A DNA stretch of 51,399 nucleotides, taken from positions 1 through 51,399 of the forward strand of contig JAJRQO010000024.1 in the NCBI GenBank assembly GCA_024280215.1. The letters run 5' to 3'. Under the pieces are notes generated by a model, which searched no databases, had not been told where the DNA came from, and saw nothing but the letters and a program-made list of their open reading frames with translations. Source of the DNA: Candidatus Zixiibacteriota bacterium (lineage in GTDB: Bacteria > Zixibacteria > MSB-5A5 > GN15 > FEB-12). Of the stretch, positions 1 through 7,608 are shown piece after piece. The stretch's first letter is position 1, and every line of letters begins with the position of its first letter. The position numbers and the translations under genes are program-made.

Positions 1-99
1 CAGAATATTATGAAGAAATGGACTATGCCGATACGGAACTGGCCACTGGCTGTCCATCAATTTGCTATACGATTTGGAGACAGAGTACCAAGAATTTGA
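1..99 (+). CDS. IS256-family transposase, C-terminal fragment
   Basis: Frame 1 reads 32 residues up to a TGA at 97-99 and contains the KKWTMPIRNW segment followed by an Ala-Val-His-Gln-Phe-Ala-Ile stretch. This is the usual C-terminal signature of IS256/MuDR-type DDE transposases, which cut and paste the element through a DDE active site. The catalytic residues lie upstream, outside the window. The matching N-terminus of the same family lies at the right edge (51343-51399). Only the tail is visible, so activity cannot be judged. Confidence 0.85.
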   Translation, partial: QNIMKKWTMPIRNWPLAVHQFAIRFGDRVPRI

Positions 100-108
100 G
101 ATAACCAA

Positions 109-699
109 TTAACTGTTTACACAAAATTTATGACACAGCCTCTTTTTCGGTTTAATATTATCACCACTTACTTTAATTTCTCCAATAAGTTCTTGTTTGT
201 GGTTGTAAGTGTAAATTGAAATATACGTAATCCGAATTTTTGATTCAATTCGATTTATTGGGGCATCTTTATCAATCAATACTGTTGGTTGAATGCCAGT
301 TGTTGAGCGATCTCTTTTATTCTTTGTTTCATTCTCATGAACATTATACTTTGTATCATTGAATTTTAGTTCTTTGGAATTATGAACAAATATTTGAATT
401 TCACCTGAACCAATCATGTTTTGATAAAAGGATTCATTATGATTTTTGAGTAATTCAATATAAACTTCATTTACATAACGTTGATTCATACTATTTAAAT
501 CAATAATTGGATTCAATGTTTGGGTAGCTCTTTCATTACCAGAGTATTCAATCTCTATTGGTATATTTGAAATTGACCAATTTTGAATTGATTGAATTTC
601 TTTACCGATTACTAATTTTTGAATTTTTACACTACTGCATCCAGATAGCAATAGTATTAAACAGGAAAAAAATAAGTATAGTTTAAGGTATGGTTTCAT
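109..699 (-). pseudogene. Lipoprotein of unknown function, 3' end replaced by the IS
   Basis: The start at 699 gives a signal peptide with a hydrophobic core and the lipobox LLLSGC, so a lipid-anchored envelope protein is expected. The frame could be extended upstream to 753, but that would put 18 residues before the signal peptide. The reading frame runs into the IS inverted repeat: the last ten residues (RLCHKFCVNS) and the stop are encoded by IS DNA. The native C-terminus has therefore been lost. No Shine-Dalgarno is evident. The mature part is polar and matches no family I recognise. It is divergent from the gene at 849. Confidence 0.7.
115..142 (-). repeat. Right terminal inverted repeat of the IS256-family element
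   Basis: Read on the minus strand, this begins GAGGCTGTG and contains AATTTTGTGTAAA. The piece at 51261-51287 on the plus strand begins GAGCTTGTA and contains the same AATTTTGTGTAAA block. The two are therefore imperfect inverted termini of one IS type. The last ten codons of the neighbouring minus-strand lipoprotein frame lie within this repeat, which marks the insertion junction close to base 142. Confidence 0.8.
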
Positions 700-774
700 T
701 ATAGTATATATAAGTAGATTATGATGGTTTTGTAAAGAAAAATTATTTTGCACTTGATTGTATGTGACAGAAGA

Positions 775-803
775 TTGACTTTATTATTTACACTTTCTAT
801 ATT
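775..803 (+). promoter_or_regulatory. Sigma-70-type promoter for the 849 gene
   Basis: TTGACT at 775-780, a 17-nt spacer and TATATT at 798-803 form a near-consensus housekeeping promoter. Transcription would begin near 810. A GGAGG Shine-Dalgarno lies at 831-835, before the TTG start at 849. Confidence 0.7.
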
Positions 804-848
804 AAAGATGCTTAAAGTGAAGAAATCTTTGGAGGTTGGACAATCGTT

Positions 849-1457
849 TTGATTAAAACTATTACTTTTATATTTGTATTTATTTCGACTATAGCATTGA
901 TACCGTCAAATTCTGTCGCACGTCCTTCTCGGCTTGATACGGGAATACGGATTGTGTATCATAAGGATATTCAAGTATATTCTCCACAGTTTCGGGCCAG
1001 TCAAAAATTTCAAAAAGGTAAATTTGTTATCGGGACTCATTTTGATATGATTCCATTGATAAATGTTAATGGAACGATTAACGTTGGGCAACAATATTTA
1101 TTGGAAATGGGGATTCCTTCTCTCATTCAATATATTTCCAAGCGGAGAATGATTGACGAAAATGATTATAATAAATTACTATTATATTTTATGATTTATG
1201 GGTCAAATTTTGAATTTCATCTCAATAAACATATCGCTCTTGTTATGGGGCATAATTTAGACATCATAATTTTTAAAAACAAAAGTAGATTTCAGGGAGC
1301 ATTTATAACTCCTCATATTGGAATTGATATTAACGGAATTCCATTTCATTATCGGTTTACCGTCTCAAAAGGAATTCTTTGGGATTTTAATGTGAAGAAT
1401 AAAAATTATGATTTAACACTTGGGTTTAGTTTCTATGCGAATATGCCAACATTTTAA
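849..1457 (+). CDS. Secreted, probably outer-membrane protein of unknown function
   Basis: A 202-residue protein starts with TTG at 849. It is supported by GGAGG at 831-835, although the 13-nt spacing is long. Residues 1-24 look like a cleavable signal peptide ending near Ser-Val-Ala. The rest alternates hydrophobic and polar residues with many aromatic residues, as in a small beta-barrel; a closing segment rich in Phe and Tyr (GFSFYANM) supports this. No catalytic motif is visible. It overlaps the next lipoprotein gene by 23 nt, so the two are probably co-transcribed. I do not recognise the family. Confidence 0.65.
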   Translation: MIKTITFIFVFISTIALIPSNSVARPSRLDTGIRIVYHKDIQVYSPQFRASQKFQKGKFVIGTHFDMIPLINVNGTINVGQQYLLEMGIPSLIQYISKRRMIDENDYNKLLLYFMIYGSNFEFHLNKHIALVMGHNLDIIIFKNKSRFQGAFITPHIGIDINGIPFHYRFTVSKGILWDFNVKNKNYDLTLGFSFYANMPTF

Positions 1458-2079
1458 AAATATCTTTTTCTTTATATTTATAACTTTTATAATCACTTTG
1501 CAAGGGTGTTCATTTTATTCTCAGTATTATTTTGAGACGTATGATTCCAATATCAAAAATGATAACTGGGAGATTTTCGAGCCATTAATTATTGAATGCA
1601 ATGGACATACCTTAGGCAAAAATGTTCCAGATTTTAATAGATGCTTTTATTTTAAACTTAATTTAAGTTATCAATTTGAAAATGGTAAAAAGTTTTATTT
1701 TCATGAAAATCATATTTTTACTCCTGAAAAAGAGAAAAAACAATTAGTGCAAATTGGAAGTGCATCCTATTCGGTCGACTCGTTGTTAGTCATAGTTGAT
1801 TCAGTAAGAGTACTTAATAATAAAAAAGAGTTAATCACTGAAAAACAAATTTCAGATACAATGTATATAGGCAATGATTCATATTTTTCTTATATGAAAA
1901 ATCATTATGACGAACAATTTCAATTTCATTTAGATTCTCATGACAATGAAATTTATATACAGGCATTGACTACATTATATAAAATTGATAATGATAGTTG
2001 TCTCAAGACACTCCGAGTCGAATTTTTAATGACCCCTACAAAACTAAAAAGTTTTAATGTTGGAATAGATGACCATTAA
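1435..2079 (+). CDS. Lipoprotein of unknown function
   Basis: The ATG at 1435 gives a basic N-terminus, a Phe/Ile-rich hydrophobic core and a lipobox-like ITLQGC. The product is therefore predicted to be a lipid-anchored envelope protein of 214 residues. An upstream TTG at 1420 would add five residues before the signal peptide and is less likely. The gene starts inside the end of the 849-1457 gene, suggesting coupled translation. The mature part is polar, rich in Asp, Asn and Lys, with no recognisable domain. It resembles the truncated lipoprotein at 109-699 only in type, not in clear sequence. Confidence 0.65.
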   Translation: MRICQHFKNIFFFIFITFIITLQGCSFYSQYYFETYDSNIKNDNWEIFEPLIIECNGHTLGKNVPDFNRCFYFKLNLSYQFENGKKFYFHENHIFTPEKEKKQLVQIGSASYSVDSLLVIVDSVRVLNNKKELITEKQISDTMYIGNDSYFSYMKNHYDEQFQFHLDSHDNEIYIQALTTLYKIDNDSCLKTLRVEFLMTPTKLKSFNVGIDDH

Positions 2080-2094
2080 AACTTTTTTTAATAC

Positions 2095-2786
2095 CTACAA
2101 GCCATATGCAACGCCTATCATAAATCGAAGTTCAAGTTTTGGTTGATTGATTGCGTTATCGGCATCTTCGTAAGTATAATCATTTCGTTCAAGTCCTGTT
2201 GTGCTGTTAGGGTCATACGCTGTGTCATGACCTTGCAGTCTGTTTTCTTTCATATAGTTTACACCTGAAGTCAAAATAATATTAAACTTTGGGCTTGCAG
2301 CAAAATACGTTTCAAACCCCGTTCCGAGTCCCCATTGGTTGGAGCGAATATCGAAATCTCGTTACCACCAATAAAATTGAAGTTCGCAGTAAATCTTTTA
2401 TATCTCGGTCCTACATATAAGAATGATTTCTCAAATGCAAATAAATTAAACGGTATGAGAAAATCAAACTTGTAACTATAAATCCGTCCCTTTTCAACAG
2501 GTACTCCATTGGTTGCATCGTTGATAAATATCCGTCTGGCATCAGCTGGAATACCTGGCTTTAGAGAAGTATAACCAAAAGCAAAGCGAAGATTTATTGG
2601 CATTTCCTGAGTCAGGTTTGAAATCATGCCTTGAATTTCACCACCAAAGCCTCCGTTACTACCTAAGGCTACTCCGATTTTAACAGAAGGTTTATTAGAA
2701 GAATCAGATATTTTGGCTGTTTCTGCACTAATTAGGGTAGTCATTAGCAGAATAACCATCAAACAAACAGATATTATTTTTTTCAT
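2095..2786 (-). pseudogene. Outer-membrane beta-barrel protein, single frameshift
   Basis: The start at 2786 is fixed by GAAGGAGATT seven bases upstream and by a signal peptide ending Leu-Ile-Ser-Ala. The first frame encodes barrel-like strands but near 2353-2358 it runs out of frame. The adjacent frame then continues smoothly with FDIRSNQWGLGTGFETYF and ends at TAG (2095-2097) after a typical barrel-closing strand, LELRFMIGVAYGL. One missing base, for example a T in the ATTTC run, accounts for the break. The repaired protein would be about 230 residues. Either the gene is decaying or the assembly has an indel. The function is unknown. Confidence 0.75.
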
Positions 2787-2827
2787 TTCAATCTCCTTCA
2801 AATTATTAACATGTTGCCAATAAACAA

Positions 2828-2850
2828 AATAGGCGGAATAACCGCCTATT
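2828..2850 (-). terminator. Hairpin with weak U tract
   Basis: A perfect 9-bp stem, AATAGGCGG/CCGCCTATT, with loop AATAA. On the minus strand it is followed by TTTTGTTTA. It lies downstream of the stronger terminator at 2936-2965 and just upstream of the barrel gene, so it could be a back-up terminator or part of that gene's upstream region. Confidence 0.5.
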
Positions 2851-2935
2851 CTCTCAATATTTCATGTATAGATAAAATCGACCAATAAAATCTGATTCTT
2901 TAAAGAAATAATATTTATTTTTAGAAGGATGGATA

Positions 2936-2965
2936 TAAAAAAGTCAGGTCTCGGAAAGACCTGAC
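2936..2965 (-). terminator. Intrinsic terminator of the ferredoxin/FAD/DUF3179 unit
   Basis: A perfect 9-bp stem, GTCAGGTCT/AGACCTGAC (2943-2965), with a five-base loop. On the minus strand it is followed directly by six T residues. It sits about 60 bp after the stop of the membrane ferredoxin gene. Confidence 0.85.
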
Positions 2966-3027
2966 ATATAAAGTTAGTATGTTTGAACATAAGTCCTACA
3001 TATTAAAAATAATAGAGGTAGAGCCTA

Positions 3028-4125
3028 CTAAAAATCAAAGACTTTGCGTTTCTCTTTGTCGGAGGTATCTCTAAAATCCCATTTGTTTTCAAGACGAAGA
3101 ACACCACGTGGACAGACATGAGCACACATCCCGCAACCAACGCATGATGCACGTTTGAAGTCTTGGTTGGTCTGAGCGTAGGCACGGACATCGATGCCCA
3201 TCTCACAATAGGTTGAGCAGTTACCGCATGAGATACACATTTCATCCTTGACAGTTATACGGAAGCGTCCGAATTTTTGTATCAAGCCAAGTAAGGCAGC
3301 CATCGGACAGAAGAACCTGCACCAGACTCTACTTCCCATAAGAGGGTAGAGTCCAACACCAAGGACACCCGAGAGCATCGCAACAACTAAGAATTGATAA
3401 GTGCCTTGAATCTTCGAGGCAATCAAATCAAAAGTCGCATAGTTTGTCACCCATTCCCCAGCAGAGTTTTCAAAGTGCAATCCCCAGTTGATAATGACAA
3501 GAGAAGTCGAAAGAATTGCCAGCAGAAGTACGGTGTGAATCGAGATCTGTTCAAATTTCCACGCTTTGACAGATTTGCTTGAAAGCTGACGGAACGGATC
3601 GCCCGCTGTTTCAGCAAGCCCACCGCATCCGCAGACCCATGAGCAGTACCATCGTTTTCCATAGAGTAGGGTCAAAATCGGTGCAACGATGAGAGAACCA
3701 ATAAAAGTGTAGACAATAATTAAGAGTGGATATTCAAAAATATATTTAGGATTAAACAAATCAATCCCTAATGGCCAGAACTTGGCAAAGTTGAATCCTT
3801 TGGATTCAAACAGTCCCATAATTTCAGGAATAGAAAAAGCAAAAATAATTTGAAAAAATATTAATGTAAAAGTTCTAAACTTTTGGTAACGACTATTGCC
3901 ATGAGTGTTGATAAAAAATAATCCACCAGCAACAATCGAAATTGTATAAAGTACACCATACAAGTTCCATTTGCTTTCAAGCCCAACAAAATTTGCCCAA
4001 CTATCTGGAATATTTGTAAAATAAATAAGCAGATAAAATGCAAACAATAAAAACGAAAGAACCCAGGCAATCATCCCTTTAGATTTCAAAGGAGAATTAT
4101 ATGTAGACATCAAACTATTTTGCAT
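3028..4125 (-). CDS. NapH/CcoG-like membrane 4Fe-4S ferredoxin protein
   Basis: A 365-residue membrane protein with about six hydrophobic segments (near 17-36, 55-72, 86-103, 133-155, 195-213, 243-266). It has Cys motifs CSWVCGCGG (161-169) and CRFFCP (269-274), then two classical 4Fe-4S motifs: C297-C300-C303-C307 and CVGCGMCAHVCP at 328-339. This is the layout of NapH, NosR and CcoG (FixG)-type proteins, which pass electrons between a membrane or cytoplasmic donor and a periplasmic enzyme. The start at 4125 follows a GGGGGACAAT site. The gene lies nine bases after the FAD oxidoreductase, so the two are probably co-transcribed and functionally linked. The exact electron partner is an inference. 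The Cys-Gly-Cys-Gly-Gly variant in the first motif is unlike the common CxxxCP. Confidence 0.85.
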   Translation of the reverse strand: MQNSLMSTYNSPLKSKGMIAWVLSFLLFAFYLLIYFTNIPDSWANFVGLESKWNLYGVLYTISIVAGGLFFINTHGNSRYQKFRTFTLIFFQIIFAFSIPEIMGLFESKGFNFAKFWPLGIDLFNPKYIFEYPLLIIVYTFIGSLIVAPILTLLYGKRWYCSWVCGCGGLAETAGDPFRQLSSKSVKAWKFEQISIHTVLLLAILSTSLVIINWGLHFENSAGEWVTNYATFDLIASKIQGTYQFLVVAMLSGVLGVGLYPLMGSRVWCRFFCPMAALLGLIQKFGRFRITVKDEMCISCGNCSTYCEMGIDVRAYAQTNQDFKRASCVGCGMCAHVCPRGVLRLENKWDFRDTSDKEKRKVFDF

Positions 4126-4134
4126 ATTGTCCCC

Positions 4135-5391
4135 CTAAGATACTTTTTGGTTGAGTGTAAATGTTGGCATGAACTCTTCATCATAGAGTGCTTCATGGAG
4201 ATGTTTTAGCACCCATTCAAGCTGACGTTTTTCATCTACCCAATTGACAAGTACACGATGGTCCCATCTTCGTCCGAGCATATTAAACCCAACGACTGTG
4301 TTGTCGGCAAGGTAAGTGATACGAACGGTGTAGTAGGTACCCTCTTCATGAGAGAAGAAATTTTTCTCACCATCCAATTTAAAATTCACAAGCCCAGCAG
4401 TAGTATATTCGATATCAAAAAACTTTGCAGAGTTATAAAATGTACCACGTTTGTAAATTTTCTTCATACCAATCAAATTAGATGCGACGATTCGACCTTG
4501 GTCACGACCTGTGTACCAAAGTTGTTCAGGACGACGGACATTGTTAAACCACATGACTGCGGCACAATCTCCCGCAGTAAAAATATTGTCGTAGTTTGTT
4601 TGAAGATTATCATCTGCGATAATTCCACCTCGTTCATCAAGGGCTACGCCTGAATCTTTGAGCCAGTCGGTTTGGGGACGGACACCAACACAGATAACAA
4701 CTAACTCGCAATTGATAGTTTCGCCGTCACCAGTTTTGACACCGATGACCTTGCCATCTTTGCCAAGTATCTCAGCAAATTCAGTTTTCAAACGGAGGTT
4801 AACTTTATGATGACGTATATGTTCGGCTATGATAGTTCCTTCGGTTTCATTAAGTGCTACAGGCCAGTAAAAATCTTCACGCACTAAAAAAGTAACTTCG
4901 ATACCCGCGAGTAAAAGTACTTCGACCGTTTCGATACCAATAAGTCCACCACCAACAACGACCGCTTTTTTTGCTGTCTTAGCTTTTTCTTTGAGCCATT
5001 GTAAATCTTGCCATGTGACAAAATTACCAACACCATCTAACTCAGAACCTGGCCATCCATACATAGCAGGCAGAGACCCGCAGGCGATAAGTAACTTATC
5101 AAATTGCACCGTCTTGCCACTTTCAAGAGTGAGTTTGTTGGCATCAGGATCAAGTTTACTGACTTTGTCGTTGATACGTTTGAAACCCATTTTTTCATAG
5201 TGGTCTCGTTCAAACGGCTCCACGCATTGTTCACTAAGCTGACCGCATAAGACATACATGAGAGCGGTACGACTAAAATGATGTTCTGTTTCATAGGAGA
5301 TAATTGTAATTTTAGCTTCATCATCATAGTTACGAAGTGAGTTGGCAGCATTGATACCAGCAACGCCGTTACCGATTATGACATAGTGCAT
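4135..5391 (-). CDS. FAD/NAD(P)-dependent oxidoreductase (rubredoxin/nitrite-reductase-like)
   Basis: A 418-residue flavoprotein with an N-terminal FAD dinucleotide motif GNGVAGINAA (near 8-17), a central NAD(P) motif VVGGGLIGIETVEVL and the FAD-contacting segment IFTAGDCA. It lacks the CxxxxC redox pair of disulfide reductases. It therefore fits the NADH oxidase / rubredoxin reductase / NirB N-domain class, which moves electrons from NAD(P)H to a small acceptor. The start at 5391 is chosen for AAGGAG five bases upstream and because the FAD motif follows directly. It lies between the DUF3179 gene and the membrane ferredoxin, suggesting it feeds that ferredoxin. The partner is inferred from position only. 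Confidence 0.88.
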   Translation of the reverse strand: MHYVIIGNGVAGINAANSLRNYDDEAKITIISYETEHHFSRTALMYVLCGQLSEQCVEPFERDHYEKMGFKRINDKVSKLDPDANKLTLESGKTVQFDKLLIACGSLPAMYGWPGSELDGVGNFVTWQDLQWLKEKAKTAKKAVVVGGGLIGIETVEVLLLAGIEVTFLVREDFYWPVALNETEGTIIAEHIRHHKVNLRLKTEFAEILGKDGKVIGVKTGDGETINCELVVICVGVRPQTDWLKDSGVALDERGGIIADDNLQTNYDNIFTAGDCAAVMWFNNVRRPEQLWYTGRDQGRIVASNLIGMKKIYKRGTFYNSAKFFDIEYTTAGLVNFKLDGEKNFFSHEEGTYYTVRITYLADNTVVGFNMLGRRWDHRVLVNWVDEKRQLEWVLKHLHEALYDEEFMPTFTLNQKVS

Positions 5392-5465
5392 ATATGCTCC
5401 TTTTTGTTTTGCTTGATAGTAGCTTAAAGGAGCAATCATTAGCTTGTATTGTAAAGTTTAAACTT

Positions 5466-6419
5466 CTAATTGATTAACTCCGTTTCAGAAAAAAATGAAA
5501 TCCAAGCAAACCAATAGGCAGTTACGACACCAACTGATTTATTATTTTTTAGTTCATTCATATTAATTTTATCTAAGGCATAGTTTGTTTCATAGGCAGC
5601 GATTGTGCCTGATGCTTCATCATAATTGATAACGATTGTTACAGAGTCTGATTTGAATGCGTATGTTTTATTTGCGGTGAGATAGTCTTTTGAGATAGCG
5701 ATAATTTTATCACCATGACGAATACCAAAAACTAAATCTTTGCCACCTAATTTGCTAAACGTATCATCACGTCCGAAAATTCCGAACTTGGTGCTGTCGT
5801 CCATGTATTTTGTATAATGCGAGCTGGCATCACCGAGGATTTCTTTTTTTAACAAACGACCGTTCGGATATTGTTTTTTGAATTCAGCAAAAGTGGAATG
5901 ATGGAAATTGTTAAAGATTGTAAGCGATTTCCCTATTAAATCACCTTGAATTGCTTCGCCTGTGATTTGTGCCCACATTGATTCAGTTTCTAAATCTTGC
6001 ATGACTAAAGCGTCCTGCCAGAGAGAACCAGATGCTTGGAATGTGTGACGAACGGAATCTACATTAGCGGTATACACGATACCAGTATAGCAAAGTGGTC
6101 ACCATGTGACCGTGATAGCTTTTCCATTGATGTAGTCATTGACAATTTCATGTTGGTCAAGATGCCAAATCGAATATGCTTTGGCTTTGTTGCCATCGGC
6201 GACAACAATGACAGGTTCGTTGGCATAGAAGAGTGACTCTGCTTCAGCAATTGAAATAAAAACAGGATCAAAAATTGCAGGGATGTCACCAGGTTTGAGT
6301 AGGGTGTACATCGTGTGTCCCATGACTTCGGTCTTTTTTGGTTCAGGACGTTGGGCAAAAACAGATGATGCTGCAAATGCAACAAAGCAGAAAATCATCA
6401 ACAATTTTTTTGAATGCAT
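5466..6419 (-). CDS. DUF3179 protein, probable selenoprotein (in-frame TGA at 6099-6101)
   Basis: Two adjacent frames in the same phase form one 317-residue protein if the TGA at 6099-6101 is read through. The N-terminal part has a signal peptide (cleavage near Val-Phe-Ala, residue 22) and the DUF3179 segment HEIVNDYINGKAITVTW. The TGA follows at residue 107, then PLCYTGIVYTANVD and the typical QASGSLWQDALVMQDLETES region. The family motif is TWCPLC, so TGA replaces exactly the first Cys, giving U-P-L-C. A hairpin right after the TGA fits bacterial SECIS rules (see 6069-6083). The start at 6419 has AAAGGAA seven bases upstream. I recall public annotations using the label DUF3179 (seleno)protein but cannot check it. 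The alternative is a nonsense mutation in a Cys codon. The predicted location is periplasmic; the reaction is unknown. Confidence 0.8.
6069..6083 (-). promoter_or_regulatory. Candidate bacterial SECIS hairpin
   Basis: On the coding strand the 15 bases starting 15 nt after the TGA form GGUAU-CGUGU-AUACC: a five-bp stem with a five-base loop whose second base is G. The apical loop begins 20 nt after the TGA. Published bacterial SECIS models ask for a loop 16-37 nt downstream with a G among its first two bases. An alternative fold (UAUAC/GUAUA with a nine-base loop) overlaps it. The protein sequence here is also conserved, so some pairing could be coincidental. Confidence 0.55.
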
Positions 6420-6492
6420 AATCGTTCCTTTTAGGTTATGTAGTATTTATAATCAATTAACAGATGTAAGAAGTGAATTGTTCCTGAAAATA

Positions 6493-7605
6493 TCAAGATA
6501 AAGAAAAATCAAGCGATGCGACGATATTGCCGTTGATAATCAGTTCGACTTTGTGTCTCCCCGTATAATGTTTACGAGTCGACATTTCTTTGAATGAATG
6601 TTTTGTTGAGGGAGAAATTTGCTGGTTGCCAGCGATTTTCTTTTCTGAGAGTTTGAAAACTTTGGGGGAGAGTTTGCCGTTTTTTTTCATGTAGTACAAT
6701 TTATAATCAATGCTAAGTTTTTGAGTTTTTGATGATGTTGATAACAAGTCAAAAGTAAAGAAAACTGAATCGCCAATCGATACTTTTTTCTTATCTATTT
6801 TTAATTTCGATATTTCTATTTGCGGGTTTTCGGTGAATCCAAAAAGAGGGAAGACCTCGGGTTGTCCCTTTTTCAAAAGTGTACGGCAGGCATGTTTGAC
6901 AATCCAATTAGTTTCGGGGCAATTTTTCTTGAGCCATTTTTTACCAAGTTTAATCACAGTCATCGGATTGTCTTTAGAAATATCATTGAGATTATTAGCG
7001 ACCGCTTTGCGAACATACAATGAACTGTCCGCTTTCAATTTTTCAAGAAGTTTCAGCACTTCGGTTGGATCTTTTTTGAACTGTTCGACATGAGGCATCC
7101 AGACGCCACGAGGACGGGTTCCTTCTGCGGCAAGGCGACGGACATGTTTGTTTTCATCTTTCACCCAACGATGTAATATTGGCAACATCTTGTCAGTATA
7201 CTGAATCATATAGGGGCGGATTGCAAATTCGGCTGTGCTATAACGAGTAAGCGTTTCCATGGCAGAAACTGACTCATCAAAATGCTCAAGTCCAAATTTT
7301 TCTACATAGGTGAGCAATGCCCAGTTTTCAAATGTTCCAAGATGCGGAGCAGTTTTGCTGATTATTTTGATTGCCTGATTGTACTTTTGAGGGAGAAATT
7401 TTTTGAGGGCATCGGCGATTGCGTTAATGCGTTCTTTGAGTTCAAGAGTAAAGAAATTGTCATTCAGTATAAATGTGGCAAAGCCACCTTGGTCGAACTT
7501 TTTGGAAGCTCGACCAAGTTGTGCAGCTAATTCTTCTACGGCTTGGGCATTGAGTGAATCTTTCCAGAGACCAGTCTCTGGTCGTATCTCAACATCAGGT
7601 GCCAT
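6493..7605 (-). CDS. alkC: AlkC-type DNA alkylation repair glycosylase with C-terminal Ig-like domain
   Basis: A 370-residue protein. Residues about 20-255 form HEAT-like repeats with the AlkC signatures EFAIRPY (126-132), RRLAAEGTRPRGVW (156-169), RKAVANNLNDI (199-209) and WIVKHACRTLLKKG (234-247). Residues about 260-370 look like a beta-sandwich (Ig-like) extension, as described for longer AlkC proteins. The family removes alkylated bases such as 3-methyladenine by recognising DNA without base flipping. The gene starts three bases after the stop of the M3 peptidase gene and has no clear Shine-Dalgarno, so translation is probably coupled. No inducible promoter is visible. Confidence 0.85.
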   Translation of the reverse strand: MAPDVEIRPETGLWKDSLNAQAVEELAAQLGRASKKFDQGGFATFILNDNFFTLELKERINAIADALKKFLPQKYNQAIKIISKTAPHLGTFENWALLTYVEKFGLEHFDESVSAMETLTRYSTAEFAIRPYMIQYTDKMLPILHRWVKDENKHVRRLAAEGTRPRGVWMPHVEQFKKDPTEVLKLLEKLKADSSLYVRKAVANNLNDISKDNPMTVIKLGKKWLKKNCPETNWIVKHACRTLLKKGQPEVFPLFGFTENPQIEISKLKIDKKKVSIGDSVFFTFDLLSTSSKTQKLSIDYKLYYMKKNGKLSPKVFKLSEKKIAGNQQISPSTKHSFKEMSTRKHYTGRHKVELIINGNIVASLDFSLS

Positions 7606-7608
7606 ATT

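Larger units (their letters stand above)
1..142 (+). mobile_element. Right end of an IS256-family insertion sequence (left part outside window)
   Basis: The window opens inside an insertion sequence. It holds the last codons of a mutator-type transposase (1-99), a short spacer, and the right terminal inverted repeat at 115-142. The reverse complement of that repeat, which contains AATTTTGTGTAAA, matches the start of the IS piece at the right edge of the window (51261-51287). Beyond 142 the sequence belongs to the neighbouring lipoprotein gene. Because one edge is the 3' end and the other the 5' end of the same kind of element in the same orientation, the edges are probably assembly breaks at repeated copies. 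A target-site duplication cannot be tested, since neither copy is complete. Confidence 0.85.

Noticed and set aside
109-753. Upstream start at 753 for the truncated lipoprotein
   Set aside because: It would add 18 polar residues before a lipoprotein signal peptide; the ATG at 699 is far more plausible.
5466-6419. TGA read as an ordinary sense codon through a changed genetic code
   Set aside because: TGA ends several clear genes here, for example the ECF sigma gene at 19148, rnr at 25938, the barrel gene at 28963 and the gene at 31366, so TGA is a normal stop.
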